Origin: Larimichthys crocea
Lineage: Eukaryota > Chordata > Actinopteri > Sciaenidae
Length of the DNA: 64,000 nt
Direction of reading: 5' to 3'
Assembly: GCF_000972845.2 (NCBI RefSeq)
Contig: NC_040016.1
Location: 3,430,701-3,494,700 of the forward strand
A program made the translations under genes and the position numbers. Under the pieces are notes generated by a model. It had not been told where the DNA came from, ran no database searches, and saw only the letters and a program-made list of their open reading frames with translations. Positions within the stretch are counted from its first letter, which is position 1. Every line of letters starts with the position of its first letter. Of this stretch, positions 48,501-54,443 are shown piece by piece.

Positions 48501-49359
48501 TATCGTAAAATCATGCACGGCGAGTCTAACCGTGCGTAAAAACTCACCAGTCCGGAGCACAAACTGATGACCGCGGCATGTTCTGCTTGTGCATTTACAT
48601 GTCCCTTATAGAAGCAGTGCCTTAACTCCGTGTCCTCCTCCTCCTCCTCTCCCTCCCCATCTGTTGCAAAATCCGTTATGTTATCTCCTCGGGGTACTCC
48701 AAGTACTGTCACTGTGTAGAGAGGTGCGATAAATCCCGAATCGAGCGTGAGGTTGAGGTGATAATTCTGTCCGAAAGCAGATATCCTGTAGTGGATATTT
48801 GGCGAGGCCCAGTGATCCGTAGTATTGCCGGTGCTCTCGTCTAAACTTCGTCTTTTCCTCTTGAAGTGCACACTGGTTGGAAACTTGTCACCGGCTTCAT
48901 TCACTCGCACCGGTGTTACAATCTCATAAGCGCCGATCTCGTCTTTTGCTGGTGGAATAAAGAATAACAACACAATTAAGGATTATGTGGCAGCCCAAAG
49001 GCATCAGTACAAATCAAATAGCCCAGATGTGTTAATCGATAGATGGTGACTTATATTCCAATGTCCTCTTTCTTGGAAAAATAAAACAGTTGTTTTACAG
49101 CATTGCAAGAAAAGTTAGTCAGTGAGTGAGCTTTAGGCACTAGAACGCGCTGCAACTCATGTGCTTGGCTGAATTCAAAACTCATTCATTCTCTGCCCTC
49201 CGTGCTAGAAAATAACTCCATGGGGGAAACAATGCTGGGGTTGTCAGAGCGGCATACTTTACCTGTGCTTGAATTCAAAAGCAATGTCCCCGTAGATGCG
49301 ATCACATTCAAGAAATCAGGGAATAGTAGGAACCCCAAGCCCCAGAAGAGCACATGCAT
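3538..49359 (-). CDS. adamts9: ADAMTS9, secreted GON-domain metalloprotease (whole gene, 39 coding exons)
   Basis: Reconstructed from 39 exons with GT-AG splice sites whose phases agree throughout: 5,838 nt, 1,945 residues plus stop, close to the roughly 1,935 residues of human ADAMTS9. Order by residue: signal peptide about 1-22, propeptide to 299 (RRSKR, convertase site), zinc protease 300-500 with H449, E450, H453, H459 and Met-turn M477, disintegrin-like 504-600, TSR1 604-657, Cys-rich 658-772, spacer 773-896, TSR2-TSR15 897-1740, GON domain about 1741-1945. Family knowledge: ADAMTS9 is a secreted or pericellular protease that cleaves proteoglycans such as versican and aggrecan, and also acts near the ciliary base. 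Protease and spacer residues fit ADAMTS9 better than ADAMTS20, and 15 TSRs match ADAMTS9. The damaged block at 30,899-33,167 must be left out to keep the frame. Confidence 0.95.
3668..3960. mobile_element. MITE in the last adamts9 intron
   Basis: Left TTGTCCAGTGTGTACGATTT and right CACACACTGGTCCTTTAA are degenerate inverted ends of a short element type that I recognise as common in fish, with internal phrases AGAATGAGCC and AAACACTGGCTCT. It ends about 33 bp from the exon 39 acceptor. Confidence 0.65.
4911..4993. repeat. Exact 41-bp tandem duplication in intron 38
   Basis: 4,911-4,951 and 4,952-4,992 are identical (begin GATTGTAATGGTTTAAAATG), with one further matching base. Lies about 40 bp downstream of the exon 38 donor in transcript direction. 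Confidence 0.95.
5031..5135 (-). CDS. adamts9: adamts9 exon 38: GON domain
   Basis: Residues 1880-1914: [20 protein letters not shown] then [15 protein letters not shown]. Phase 0 at both ends; donor CAG|GTATTG. Confidence 0.93.
5969..6060 (-). CDS. adamts9: adamts9 exon 37: GON domain
   Basis: Residues 1849-1879: [20 protein letters not shown] then [11 protein letters not shown]. Too short for ORF scans; phases fix it. Confidence 0.92.
6496..6629 (-). CDS. adamts9: adamts9 exon 36: GON domain
   Basis: Residues 1804-1849: [39 protein letters not shown]. Matches the SRRxDCxC...AAG..F.K.R.DL GON pattern. Confidence 0.93.
6793..6887 (-). CDS. adamts9: adamts9 exon 35: GON domain
   Basis: Residues 1773-1804: [36 protein letters not shown] and the ENFSE..GFR block are GON hallmarks. 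Confidence 0.93.
7323..7417 (-). CDS. adamts9: adamts9 exon 34: GON domain start
   Basis: Residues 1741-1772: [31 protein letters not shown]. The GON domain is the module named after worm GON-1 that defines ADAMTS9 and ADAMTS20. Acceptor CCAAG|GCC. Confidence 0.88.
7824..7953 (-). CDS. adamts9: adamts9 exon 33: TSR15
   Basis: Residues 1698-1741: [20 protein letters not shown], then [10 protein letters not shown]. Exits in phase 1 at T|GTGAGT, so the last TSR cysteine is split with exon 34. Confidence 0.88.
8623..8817 (-). CDS. adamts9: adamts9 exon 32: TSR14/TSR15
   Basis: Residues 1633-1697: [44 protein letters not shown]. Phase 0 both ends; exon length and insertion within the repeat match ADAMTS9. 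Confidence 0.92.
9084..9307. mobile_element. Small solo-LTR-like insertion (224 bp)
   Basis: Begins TGTAGCGTCC and ends GGGTCGCTACA, so TG...CA ends with short inverted repeats, and is flanked by GTAT at 9,080-9,083 and 9,308-9,311. On the minus strand it contains AATAAA, fitting a minus-strand LTR. No internal retroelement coding remains. A short DNA transposon is an alternative. Confidence 0.5.
9383..10150. mobile_element. Nested inverted-repeat element (768 bp) with 6-bp target duplication
   Basis: Ends TACGACAGAGTATTAGGGCC and GGCCCCAATACTCCGTCGTA are inverted repeats extending about 90 bp inward; GATATT flanks it at 9,377-9,382 and 10,151-10,156. The left arm holds about three 40-bp direct repeats (from 9,425); the right 96 bp (10,055-10,150) is itself an inverted-repeat unit. 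No coding frame. Inserted into the hAT element. Confidence 0.72.
10364..10669 (+). CDS. BED-type zinc-finger N-terminal fragment of a hAT transposase
   Basis: 101-residue frame starting [20 protein letters not shown]. Shows a C-x2-C...H-x4-H finger ([20 protein letters not shown], then QNKH) as in hAT transposases and their host-domesticated relatives such as GTF2IRD2-like and ZBED proteins. It stops before any dimerisation or catalytic region, so it cannot be an active transposase by itself. Probably a transposon relic, though the frame is uninterrupted. Confidence 0.65.
   Translation: MENSKKRKVSEENRSFNATWADSYAFTADETGLPVCLICNEKLANNKKSNVARHFQNKHAAFAQKYPEAVSELMRKVDLSKNHFKKWMKSASSSTYASFVA
10877..11047 (-). 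CDS. adamts9: adamts9 exon 31: TSR13/TSR14
   Basis: Residues 1576-1632: [20 protein letters not shown] then [12 protein letters not shown], matching the family WITGEWSE wording. Its donor is about 43 bp from the end of a hAT element. Confidence 0.92.
11048..13482. other. Intron 30, nothing recognised
   Basis: 2.4 kb with no coding frame, terminal repeats or microsatellite that I could support. Contains TAAGCTACGCTAAGCTAAGC-type wording near 11,825, often seen in fish interspersed elements. Confidence 0.45.
13483..13659 (-). CDS. adamts9: adamts9 exon 30: TSR12/TSR13
   Basis: Residues 1517-1575: [16 protein letters not shown], then WREGDWQT. The open frame chosen is the one with TSR cysteines; a longer-looking shadow frame lacks them. 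Distinctly GC-richer than neighbouring sequence, and its C-terminal half is poorly conserved relative to my memory of human. Confidence 0.88.
14391..14966. mobile_element. Inverted-repeat MITE in intron 29
   Basis: Left GTTAAAGTGATAGTTTGAG and AAGTGGGGTTGTACGAGGTA mirror right CAACCCCACTTTGAAACTAA and CCCTTTAAC. CAGAT precedes it (14,386-14,390) and recurs one base after it (14,968-14,972). 576 bp, no coding frame. Confidence 0.65.
16296..16463 (-). CDS. adamts9: adamts9 exon 29: TSR11/TSR12
   Basis: Residues 1461-1516: [16 protein letters not shown] then [16 protein letters not shown], the RGRCPKWK wording matching ADAMTS9 TSR11. Donor GAG|GTAGGA. Confidence 0.92.
16728..16760. repeat. (CA)n microsatellite in intron 28
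   Basis: CA units interrupted once by AA. Confidence 0.9.
17765..17910 (+). repeat. tRNA-like dispersed repeat remnant (SINE-like)
   Basis: GGTTGGTAGTTCGATCC resembles a pol III B box and is followed by GAAGTGTCCTTGGGAATGAC and GGGCAGGCCAGCACC, phrases of a widespread fish repeat. Degenerate; lies in intron 28. Confidence 0.45.
22491..22667 (-). CDS. adamts9: adamts9 exon 28: TSR10/TSR11
   Basis: Residues 1402-1460: [20 protein letters not shown] then HWSTDPWSS. Donor TCG|GTACGC. Followed by the longest intron (6.0 kb). Confidence 0.92.
22981..23142 (-). CDS. adamts9: adamts9 exon 27: TSR9/TSR10
   Basis: Residues 1348-1401: [20 protein letters not shown] then [11 protein letters not shown]. 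Phase 0 both ends. Confidence 0.92.
23771..24034. repeat. Long imperfect inverted repeat in intron 26
   Basis: Arms of about 70 bp (23,771-23,840 and 23,964-24,034) share GAGAGGCTAAGCGTGGGATG and TTGCTGATTGTCTGACAC in opposite orientation with few mismatches, separated by about 120 bp. Could be a hairpin-type MITE. Confidence 0.7.
24081..24163. repeat. AT-rich short tandem repeat
   Basis: Irregular repeats of TATTTCCCAAAATATTAAAC, the second copy interrupted by extra AAT and TAAA units. Confidence 0.7.
24482..24730 (-). CDS. adamts9: adamts9 exon 26: TSR8, linker, start of TSR9
   Basis: Residues 1265-1347, the longest TSR exon (249 nt): [20 protein letters not shown], a Ser/Pro/Asn-rich linker (residues about 1308-1335), then QWRTGPWGA. 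The linker occupies the same place as in mammalian ADAMTS9. Confidence 0.92.
26221..26286. repeat. Compound (CT)n(CA)n microsatellite
   Basis: About 13 CT units run directly into about 20 CA units, in intron 25. Confidence 0.97.
26715..26882 (-). CDS. adamts9: adamts9 exon 25: TSR7/TSR8
   Basis: Residues 1209-1264: [20 protein letters not shown] then [11 protein letters not shown]. The intron separating it from exon 24 is only 82 bp. Confidence 0.92.
26965..27072 (-). CDS. adamts9: adamts9 exon 24: end of TSR6, linker, start of TSR7
   Basis: Residues 1173-1208: [20 protein letters not shown] then WRFGSWTQ. A proline-rich linker between TSR6 and TSR7 is also present in human ADAMTS9. Donor is CAG|GTTGGT. 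Confidence 0.9.
27073..28835. other. Intron 23
   Basis: 1.8 kb. A C-rich tract at about 27,415-27,500 and GGTGGTGGGGCTGGCGG near 27,880 raise GC locally. No exon found. Confidence 0.45.
28836..28955 (-). CDS. adamts9: adamts9 exon 23: TSR6
   Basis: Residues 1133-1172: [36 protein letters not shown] and TDTQ. Phase 0; the TSR continues in exon 24 (DCELAQC). Confidence 0.92.
30043..30204 (-). CDS. adamts9: adamts9 exon 22: TSR5/TSR6
   Basis: Residues 1079-1132: [20 protein letters not shown] then [11 protein letters not shown]. Phase 0 both ends, begins at the first cysteine of its TSR. Confidence 0.93.
30848..30950. repeat. (AT)n and (GT)n microsatellites flanking the gap
   Basis: AT tract 30,848-30,869, then the N gap, then an imperfect GT tract 30,899-30,950. 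Low complexity probably caused the assembly break. Confidence 0.95.
30889..30898. other. Assembly gap of 10 Ns
   Basis: Ten Ns between an AT-rich microsatellite and a GT microsatellite inside intron 21. A length of exactly 10 suggests a gap of nominal, not measured, size. Confidence 0.99.
31089..31252 (-). pseudogene. Frameshifted copy of adamts9 exon 21
   Basis: Identical to exon 21 over nearly its full length but TTGGAG is TTGAG at the 5' end of the coding strand, losing one base in the second codon. 164 nt against 165 in the intact exon. Confidence 0.85.
31372..31577 (-). pseudogene. Frameshifted copy of adamts9 exon 20
   Basis: 206 nt against 211: missing bases at AAGACGAG, GGCAACC, CATCGACC and two at ACGATATCCC (plus-strand wording of the intact copy). 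The frame is lost several times. Confidence 0.85.
31671..31797 (-). pseudogene. Damaged copy of adamts9 exon 19
   Basis: Same length as exon 19 only because an inserted and a deleted base offset each other; also two substitutions. The [10 protein letters not shown] segment is altered between the indels. Confidence 0.82.
32735..32862 (-). pseudogene. Frameshifted copy of adamts9 exon 18
   Basis: 128 nt against 130, with several indels around the NLYNPDVRY and PQQFFWD coding segments. Part of the redundant block. Confidence 0.82.
33301..33364. repeat. (AT)n(AC)n(GT)n microsatellite
   Basis: ATATATATAT, ACACACACAC, then GT units to 33,364, at the edge of the intact duplicated block. Confidence 0.97.
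33503..33667 (-). CDS. adamts9: adamts9 exon 21: TSR4 and start of TSR5 (intact copy)
   Basis: Residues 1024-1078: [36 protein letters not shown]. Phase 0 both ends. The damaged copy at 31,089-31,252 lacks one G in the second codon. Confidence 0.92.
33789..33999 (-). CDS. adamts9: adamts9 exon 20: TSR3 and start of TSR4 (intact copy)
   Basis: Residues 953-1023: [40 protein letters not shown], then WEYSSWSE. Exits phase 0 just before the first TSR4 cysteine. The damaged copy at 31,372-31,577 is 5 nt shorter. Confidence 0.92.
34096..34222 (-). CDS. adamts9: adamts9 exon 19: TSR2 (intact copy)
   Basis: Residues 911-953: [40 protein letters not shown]. Phase 1 in, phase 2 out (AG|GTTTGT). Damaged copy at 31,671-31,797. 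Confidence 0.91.
35188..35317 (-). CDS. adamts9: adamts9 exon 18: end of spacer, start of TSR2 (intact copy)
   Basis: Residues 868-911: [43 protein letters not shown]. This is the intact version; a damaged copy lies at 32,735-32,862. Confidence 0.92.
35515..35800. repeat. Dispersed repeat beside exon 17
   Basis: ATTGGCCAAGTGTGTGTACAC, GGAATTTGACTCCAG and AATTGTACATACA are phrases of a common fish interspersed repeat; an internal palindrome TGTCCATATATATATATGGACA follows. The start is also present in the duplicated block at about 33,067-33,167. Confidence 0.5.
35824..35990 (-). CDS. adamts9: adamts9 exon 17: spacer
   Basis: Residues 812-867: [40 protein letters not shown] and EEIIVQ. Exit phase 0 at CAG|GTAAGC. 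Confidence 0.92.
36513..36555. repeat. (CA)n microsatellite in intron 16
   Basis: Uninterrupted AC dinucleotides. Confidence 0.97.
37081..37176 (-). CDS. adamts9: adamts9 exon 16: spacer
   Basis: Residues 780-812: [20 protein letters not shown] then [12 protein letters not shown], the beta-rich spacer used in substrate and matrix binding in this family. Phase 1 in and out. Confidence 0.91.
37368..37485 (-). CDS. adamts9: adamts9 exon 15: Cys-rich to spacer
   Basis: Residues 741-780: [35 protein letters not shown]. The acceptor is preceded by GAGCAG, so use of the upstream AG would add one glutamine. Confidence 0.92.
38336..38472 (-). CDS. adamts9: adamts9 exon 14: Cys-rich domain
   Basis: Residues 695-740: [38 protein letters not shown] and VQGLCR. 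Exit phase 0 at AGG|GTAATT. Confidence 0.93.
38583..38764 (-). CDS. adamts9: adamts9 exon 13: end of TSR1, Cys-rich domain
   Basis: Residues 634-695: [20 protein letters not shown] closes TSR1, then [20 protein letters not shown] and [10 protein letters not shown] open the Cys-rich domain. All strongly ADAMTS9-like. Confidence 0.93.
39089..39234 (-). CDS. adamts9: adamts9 exon 12: TSR1
   Basis: Residues 586-634: [11 protein letters not shown], then [19 protein letters not shown]. Contains the WxxW C-mannosylation pattern and the CSRTCG O-fucosylation pattern of the central thrombospondin repeat. Exit in phase 2 as GT|GTGAGC. Confidence 0.9.
40254..40358 (-). CDS. adamts9: adamts9 exon 11: disintegrin-like module
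   Basis: Thirty-five residues (551-585): [18 protein letters not shown] then [17 protein letters not shown]. Phase 0 both ends. Cysteine spacing is that of ADAMTS disintegrin-like modules, which do not bind integrins through RGD. Confidence 0.92.
40911..41052 (-). CDS. adamts9: adamts9 exon 10: disintegrin-like module
   Basis: Residues 503-550. [20 protein letters not shown] then [19 protein letters not shown]. The acceptor is TTAATAG|CACAGG; using the later CACAG would break the frame and lose the conserved DTGYGEC. Confidence 0.92.
41638..41784 (-). CDS. adamts9: adamts9 exon 9: zinc site completion and Met-turn
   Basis: Residues 454-503. FNMPHDD supplies the third zinc ligand H459; [16 protein letters not shown] carries Met-turn M477; ends KYITEFL in phase 2. 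Confidence 0.93.
42837..42942 (-). CDS. adamts9: adamts9 exon 8: first half of the zinc site
   Basis: Residues 419-454: [15 protein letters not shown], then [20 protein letters not shown]. Carries H449, catalytic E450 and H453. The motif is interrupted by the intron after V454 (two codon bases here, one in exon 9). Confidence 0.93.
43068..43108 (-). CDS. adamts9: adamts9 exon 7: metalloprotease micro-exon
   Basis: Only 41 nt: completes R405 and encodes [13 protein letters not shown] before exiting in phase 1. Too short for ORF scans but required for frame and matching the family. Confidence 0.9.
43397..43521 (-). CDS. adamts9: adamts9 exon 6: metalloprotease
   Basis: Residues 364-405: [20 protein letters not shown], then a loop [17 protein letters not shown]. 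The loop resembles ADAMTS20 in its LDD...SHHDTA wording, while [13 protein letters not shown] matches ADAMTS9. The donor is AG|GTGCAAG. Confidence 0.92.
43638..43721 (-). CDS. adamts9: adamts9 exon 5: metalloprotease
   Basis: Twenty-eight residues (336-363), [20 protein letters not shown] followed by LVIINNEL, nearly identical to the family core of the catalytic domain. Phase 0 at both ends. Confidence 0.92.
44368..44708 (-). CDS. adamts9: adamts9 exon 4: propeptide end, convertase site, start of protease
   Basis: Residues 222-335. Opens with a strikingly basic, His-rich stretch ([15 protein letters not shown]), then a Ser-rich linker, the convertase site RRSKR (295-299) and mature protease [19 protein letters not shown]. 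Ends LTLMSI at GTAAGT, phase 0. The site implies furin-type removal of the propeptide before F300. Confidence 0.92.
44709..48547. other. Introns 2 and 3 (with exon 3 between)
   Basis: 1.7 and 2.0 kb introns, AT-rich. I see no additional exon or element that I can support. Confidence 0.45.
46697..46862 (-). CDS. adamts9: adamts9 exon 3: propeptide
   Basis: Residues 167-222. [16 protein letters not shown] joins CSGL of exon 2 exactly as in the family; it continues with [11 protein letters not shown] and ends at CDTSG in phase 1 (donor GTATGA). Confidence 0.9.
48548..48948 (-). CDS. adamts9: adamts9 exon 2: propeptide
   Basis: Residues 33-166. Contains [20 protein letters not shown] and a basic KRKRR site (62-66), as in ADAMTS9 propeptides, then a glutamate-rich run (GEGEEEEED) and the HCFYKG propeptide cysteine motif. 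Acceptor CCACCAG, donor CTG|GTGAGT, phase 0 exit. Confidence 0.92.
49263..49359 (-). CDS. adamts9: adamts9 exon 1: start codon and signal peptide
   Basis: Starts at the ATG with A at -3 and encodes a hydrophobic N-terminus ([18 protein letters not shown]) typical of a secretory signal peptide. It ends in phase 1 at the donor GTAAAG. A second, out-of-frame ATG lies 4 nt inside; the chosen start is the one in frame with the propeptide exon. Confidence 0.82.
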
Positions 49360-49460
49360 GATTGTCCACGTTCAGAGGAGAGCGGCAGCCTGTATTCCTG
49401 TAGTAATACTGTATTCCTCCGGTCACTCCGGGCTTTCCGCCTCCGGTCCGCCTGCCACAT
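49308..49460 (-). other. Upstream ORF overlapping the adamts9 start codon
   Basis: ATG at 49,460 opens a 50-codon frame (MWQADRRRKARSDRR...) that runs out of frame across the adamts9 ATG and stops at 49,308-49,310. If transcription begins near the TATA-like box, ribosomes meet it first; another short upstream ORF starts at 49,559. Likely a translational brake rather than a protein gene. Confidence 0.4.
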
Positions 49461-49642
49461 CCAATGTTATTATCCTCGGCTCTTGAGTAGATGGTCTCTG
49501 GCCGGTGAAGTACACTGCTGGGACGTGAGCGCTTCGCGGATTCCCTGGCGAACACGCATACTGCAGAGAGGGGTGGGCTGCTCAAACAGTCAACTGCGAT
49601 GGGCTCCGCTGCAAGCCTGTGCACCAGCTTTCTCCCCAGCTA

Positions 49643-49701
49643 GGGGCGGGATCAGCAGGAAAGGTACACTGGTGCTACAGTGAAGCCACTCCCGTTATAT
49701 A
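49643..49701 (-). promoter_or_regulatory. adamts9: Candidate adamts9 core promoter (TATA-like box, GC box)
   Basis: TATATAA reads on the minus strand at 49,695-49,701, about 336 nt upstream of the start codon; GGGGCGGG reads on the plus strand at 49,643-49,650. A start site near 49,665-49,670 would fit TATA spacing and give a 5' UTR near 310 nt. No transcript evidence. Confidence 0.35.
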
Positions 49702-51220
49702 CTGTGGTGACAAGGGTGGTCACTTATGTCCACTTAGGATGATGTGATATGATCAGTGATTGGGTTGCTCATAAGTCTATTAGAGCCACAATTTTAACAA
49801 GAGCCTCTACAGGGTCCATACTCAGGGCTTCAACTGAGAAACTTCATTAAGTAGATTAGTTTACTTGGGTGATCAAATTGTAAATGCTAATTTAAATAAT
49901 TTGGGGTTAGGGGTGGGCAGTTGCATAGTGTGCAGAACAGATTGGTGACCATGACAGTGAGGTGGGGCCCACATAGGAAATGCCTGCCCTGTGGCCACAA
50001 GCGAGATAATGTATACTTAGAAGTTCATGGGATCACAGAGTGACAAAGGTCTTAAGTGAGTGATTTGAGGTCTTAAGTAGGTGCTGGAAAAGGTATTGTG
50101 TAGGGATAATGGTAATGGCTTTATGAGCTATAGTCTCCTCTGCAGAACAATGCTATAGGCTGTAAAAAAGCCTTTGTAGGTGCCTTTGTTATGTGGAGGA
50201 TCAAAGACAGGGTTATCCAGTCTGTCTCCTGTCCCATTCATGTAAACACCCCCACACCCTCTCATACACACATTACACACAGAACTACAGACCAGAACCT
50301 TTTCCCAATGTATCTTTAATAGCTTTAATTAGCTCATCACAGATATATTGGTATTGTTAGCTATGTCAGCTTATAAGTAACAGGACAGAAATGACAGAAA
50401 TATGTGTCGCCATTACGTAGTCTGTTCATTAGAGATCTATGAACAGTTTATTTTTCAACTGTAAAATGTCCTGCTCAGAACACATTGTGTTAAAAAAAAA
50501 AAAATCTGTTATATCCACCAAAATATATATCAGAAATAGGACTTAGCTAGGCCTTTTCACAGCAGACATTTAGAAAACTTAGAAAAGCACAGGTGCAATT
50601 AATACTGTTAACGATGGCTCTGTTCCAATCAAGTGTCTCAGTGGGTCAGGCTAGTGAGTGACCATGCACTATACCTGGGCCTTGGAAAAGACAAACCTGA
50701 ATAGAATGCAGCCATCCATTAATGTGATTAATAACACCTGTGCTTTTCCCTAGAATTTTAGCTTGAACACAAAACTACCCTGATTACAGGAGCCCTACGT
50801 TTCCAACACCTGTTTCAAGATGAATATGAAATAAAAATGACATTCCATTTCAAGGGCAATATCTCATATTTGATGTTTGAAAATGAATCTCACAGCCCTT
50901 GACCACTTGGTTACTCGGTCTAATCCATTCCTGCCAGCATTAAAATGTTAGGAATTCAGTTCCTCAGTGGTGGCAACAAATGCAAATATAAGCAAACGGA
51001 AACACCCTGTAGGTTAAATTGGCCTTGGCTAGCCTGGCAACATTTAAGTTAAAGATGACTTAGACCTGATTAAGTACAGTCACAACAAAACTGTTTCACA
51101 GAACATTTCAGCCGCTCAGCGCTTACAGAAAGAAAAAATAACAACTCACTAGAAGGAAGATAGTCTACTTATTAACTTAGAAGTAAAAAACAAAAACAAC
51201 AATGTTGAAGTTACAGAAAT

Positions 51221-51244
51221 ACAGACAGACAGACAGACAGACAG
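51221..51244. repeat. (ACAG)n tetranucleotide repeat
   Basis: Six ACAG units, intergenic. Confidence 0.95.
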
Positions 51245-54200
51245 AAAGGAGGTGGGCGTGTCCTTTTGAGGCAGACAAATCAAAGATGGCAAGTATTTTT
51301 TCTCCTCACCCTCACTCCACTAGTGGCCGGAAGATATATTGCAATGATCTATACTCCTACTATTCAGTCTACAGCAGTTAAAACATTTTCTCACTGTGAA
51401 AGGACAAACATGATAGACTTCATAAAACATAGTCGCTGTGACATCACCGCTGTTCCCAGCTAATCCAAAAATGGGCAAAAATGTGCTGAGGTGGCCTGAA
51501 TAAGGCACCTACCTGTCAATCAAAACAGCCATGTTCTTTATTATGCATAACTTAATGCACAAAAAGCTGTCAACATTCTATGAAGTTGGGCATTATAACA
51601 TGGGGGCTTATGAAGATTGACTCATTTTGTAACCAGCCTCAAGTGGTTGTTCGTGGACTGCAGTTTTTGGCGCTCCCACACTGGTTTCATTTCACTGGTT
51701 TTATTTCTTTTTGGGAAACACTATATGTTCTACGAAAACAAAAACACAAATGCAAAATGCCCTGTCTAAAGGCAATGTTCTGAGCTTAATGGAAGAGGAC
51801 CCATGGCATCTGTAGATATAAAAGCCTCATTCTAATGTAACAAAAACATTGTTTGGACACTGGACCTTTAATTTTAGATGGATGTTACATTCTGGATGAA
51901 TGAGATGGACCTACATAGACGTATCTATTGCATAACACTATAATAATAATACTAGGACGCAGGATCAGTGGTTAATAAATGGTTAATGGCAACTATAAGA
52001 GCAATAAGCAATAAGAGGGTTCAAATCTGTTTTCTCAGTGTCTAGGCAGTTCATGCTGGGATAGCCTGCTGTAATTGGATCTGAAAAAAAATGAGAGTAA
52101 TGATAACACATTAAGAGTGTGCCATGGTAAACACATATTATGAGTATTATCTTGAAGATAAGATTGGACCTGTGCCCAAACTCACAGTCTGAGCTATTAA
52201 GAAAACACTGCTTACTAAAGGTTGTCTTGTTCTTAACTTAATGATAGCAGCAGCACATAACTAAAACATATTACACAATACATTACAAACACTGAGGACA
52301 GAGTAAGCAATTTTCAGATTAAATTAAACTTAGACAATACATCAACAATAATATATTGTCTAGGGATTTATTATTAAGATTTATTATGGAGGGTTGTGTT
52401 TTCTAGAATACAAGTTATATATATTATTTTTAGAATTATTATTACTTTCAGTGACTTGAAATAATTCATTTTGGACACTTTGCAGTACATAAGCATTGCG
52501 CTGTACTAAATTGGCCCCCATGTCGTCACTAAACTCAGAGCCACATCACTGCAGGCGTTTCCCGCCCCACAAGACCTTATGTGGTGATAAACACTAACAG
52601 CTGGCACGACTTTACAGGTCATTTGTTGTGTGCAATCAACACACACTGCCATCAAGGAGACTAACTTAGATTTGCAGGTGCATACCTAAAACAAAAGCCT
52701 CATATGAAATGTCTGCGGTATCCAAAAATATAAAGAGAGGATGATGCTTGCCCGCAGGATCCTTACTGAGCAAAAATGCTCTGTCTCCTCTGTCATTATG
52801 GTCATTACATGTGCAGGCCTGTGGTGTTACAAACGGTCATAATCATTTTTCAAAGAGAACATCATTTCAATAAATTTCACACCAACTCTTCTAATCATGA
52901 CTTTTTCTGCTTGCAACTAAACAACCATGGGACACCCTACATTTTGCACCAGCACTTATTTAATTAGGTATGATTTTAGGAGTCCCTGAAATGTTAGCAT
53001 TTGAGATCAGTGGTTAGAATGAATTACACACACTTGAGGTCCTTGGGATAGCCCACGCAATCACTCATAACAACTTCTAAATCTGCTAACTTCTGCACAG
53101 GAGCTGTTTTTCTTCCTATGTCCTTCTTGTTATGTAGAAATTACTCCTCAGGGTACAAGCTAAAACATCAACATGGGCAGCTATAGGTCACATACCCCTT
53201 TAAATACAACCTTTCATTCACAATTAGTCCCTTTTCCCAGAACTCGCCATAAAACATTTTTATAGCACAGGGGTCACAGATAAGTAAAAACAGTTGGAAA
53301 AAATTGCCCTTAGGCAGTGTTTTGATGTGTACTGACTACAACTTTAAGTGGACCTTTTACTCTTTAATGTGTTATCATAGTCACTATATAGTTGTTATAG
53401 ACACCCTTCATTTCAAACTAAGAATAACTATTTCAAGTTTCTCAATGAATGGCCATTTGACTCCATGAAGTCAGTGGCGACTTGTGGCAATGAAAATACT
53501 TGAAAAAAAAAAAGCACTCATTCACCTTTAACTGCAGCGTGTGGCCACCATCTTCAGTGAACTGACCCTTTTCCATGTTTCTCAATGGAGCAGTCACTAC
53601 AGCTGTGAGTGTGTGCATATGTGTGTGTTCTCAGTGGATGGTCATTGAGGTCATCAGAGTCACCCTTCCTGAGTTGTGCGCAGGCAGCATCATTCAGAGC
53701 AGCTATCAGCAGTGTAAACTTCACTTCCCTTCCAGATCAGATAATAGGCCTATAGGGAGCGGAAAAGTTGAATGAAGTAGGCAAGCCTGGCCTGGGATTT
53801 CAAAGAGATACACTTTAATTGTGTAGCTTGACTCTTGTTTTACTCTGACTCAGCCCCCACCCTGGCAGACTTTCTTGGCCAGGGAACTTGTCTTCACCAC
53901 AAGGTAATATCCATGTGTAGTCAATTGGAAAGCAAGTTGTATAATGTACAAACCATTTAGCCTCATAAAGACAGTTGTGTTGTGCTGTACAACACACAAT
54001 GAAGAGTAAATGATGAACACCACGAGAGGAACGTTACATTCATTTAAGTGGAAAACAAAAGTAATAAGCAATTGAAACAATAAGTTAAATTTTAAGTTTG
54101 ATTTAACATGCTCAGGGATGGGAATGTCTTTTGCAGGACAAATCACAGTTTTGTGAAAGAAAATGTATGTCAGCAGAATTTTCTAGGTGTTTACAGTCTT

Positions 54201-54415
54201 TACAGTCTCTTGCAAGAGAATTAATGGAATTTTATCGGTACTGTCAACTTTTATTTCTGAAGCTTTCTCTCATACTTACTTCAGTATTCTGCACAGCAGA
54301 AGAAGTTGAACGGTTGAGATGCATTTTAATATCATACACTGATCAAGATTATTTTTAAGTATAATTTTCATTAAGTGCTATGAGGCTTTTCCTTTATCGG
54401 TTGCAAGACACTTTG

Positions 54416-54443
54416 GTGTGTGTGTGTGTGTGTGTGTGTGTGT
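54416..54443. repeat. (GT)n microsatellite
   Basis: Fourteen GT units, intergenic. Confidence 0.97.

Noticed and set aside
3538..49359. Calling the gene ADAMTS20
   Set aside because: Both paralogues have 15 TSRs and a GON domain, and the LDD..SHHDTA loop looks like ADAMTS20, but [46 protein letters not shown] and the C-terminal [13 protein letters not shown] fit ADAMTS9 better.
49316..49624. 101-codon minus-strand frame over exon 1 as the true N-terminus
   Set aside because: It opens on GTG, is not in the frame that joins exon 2, and lacks a signal peptide.
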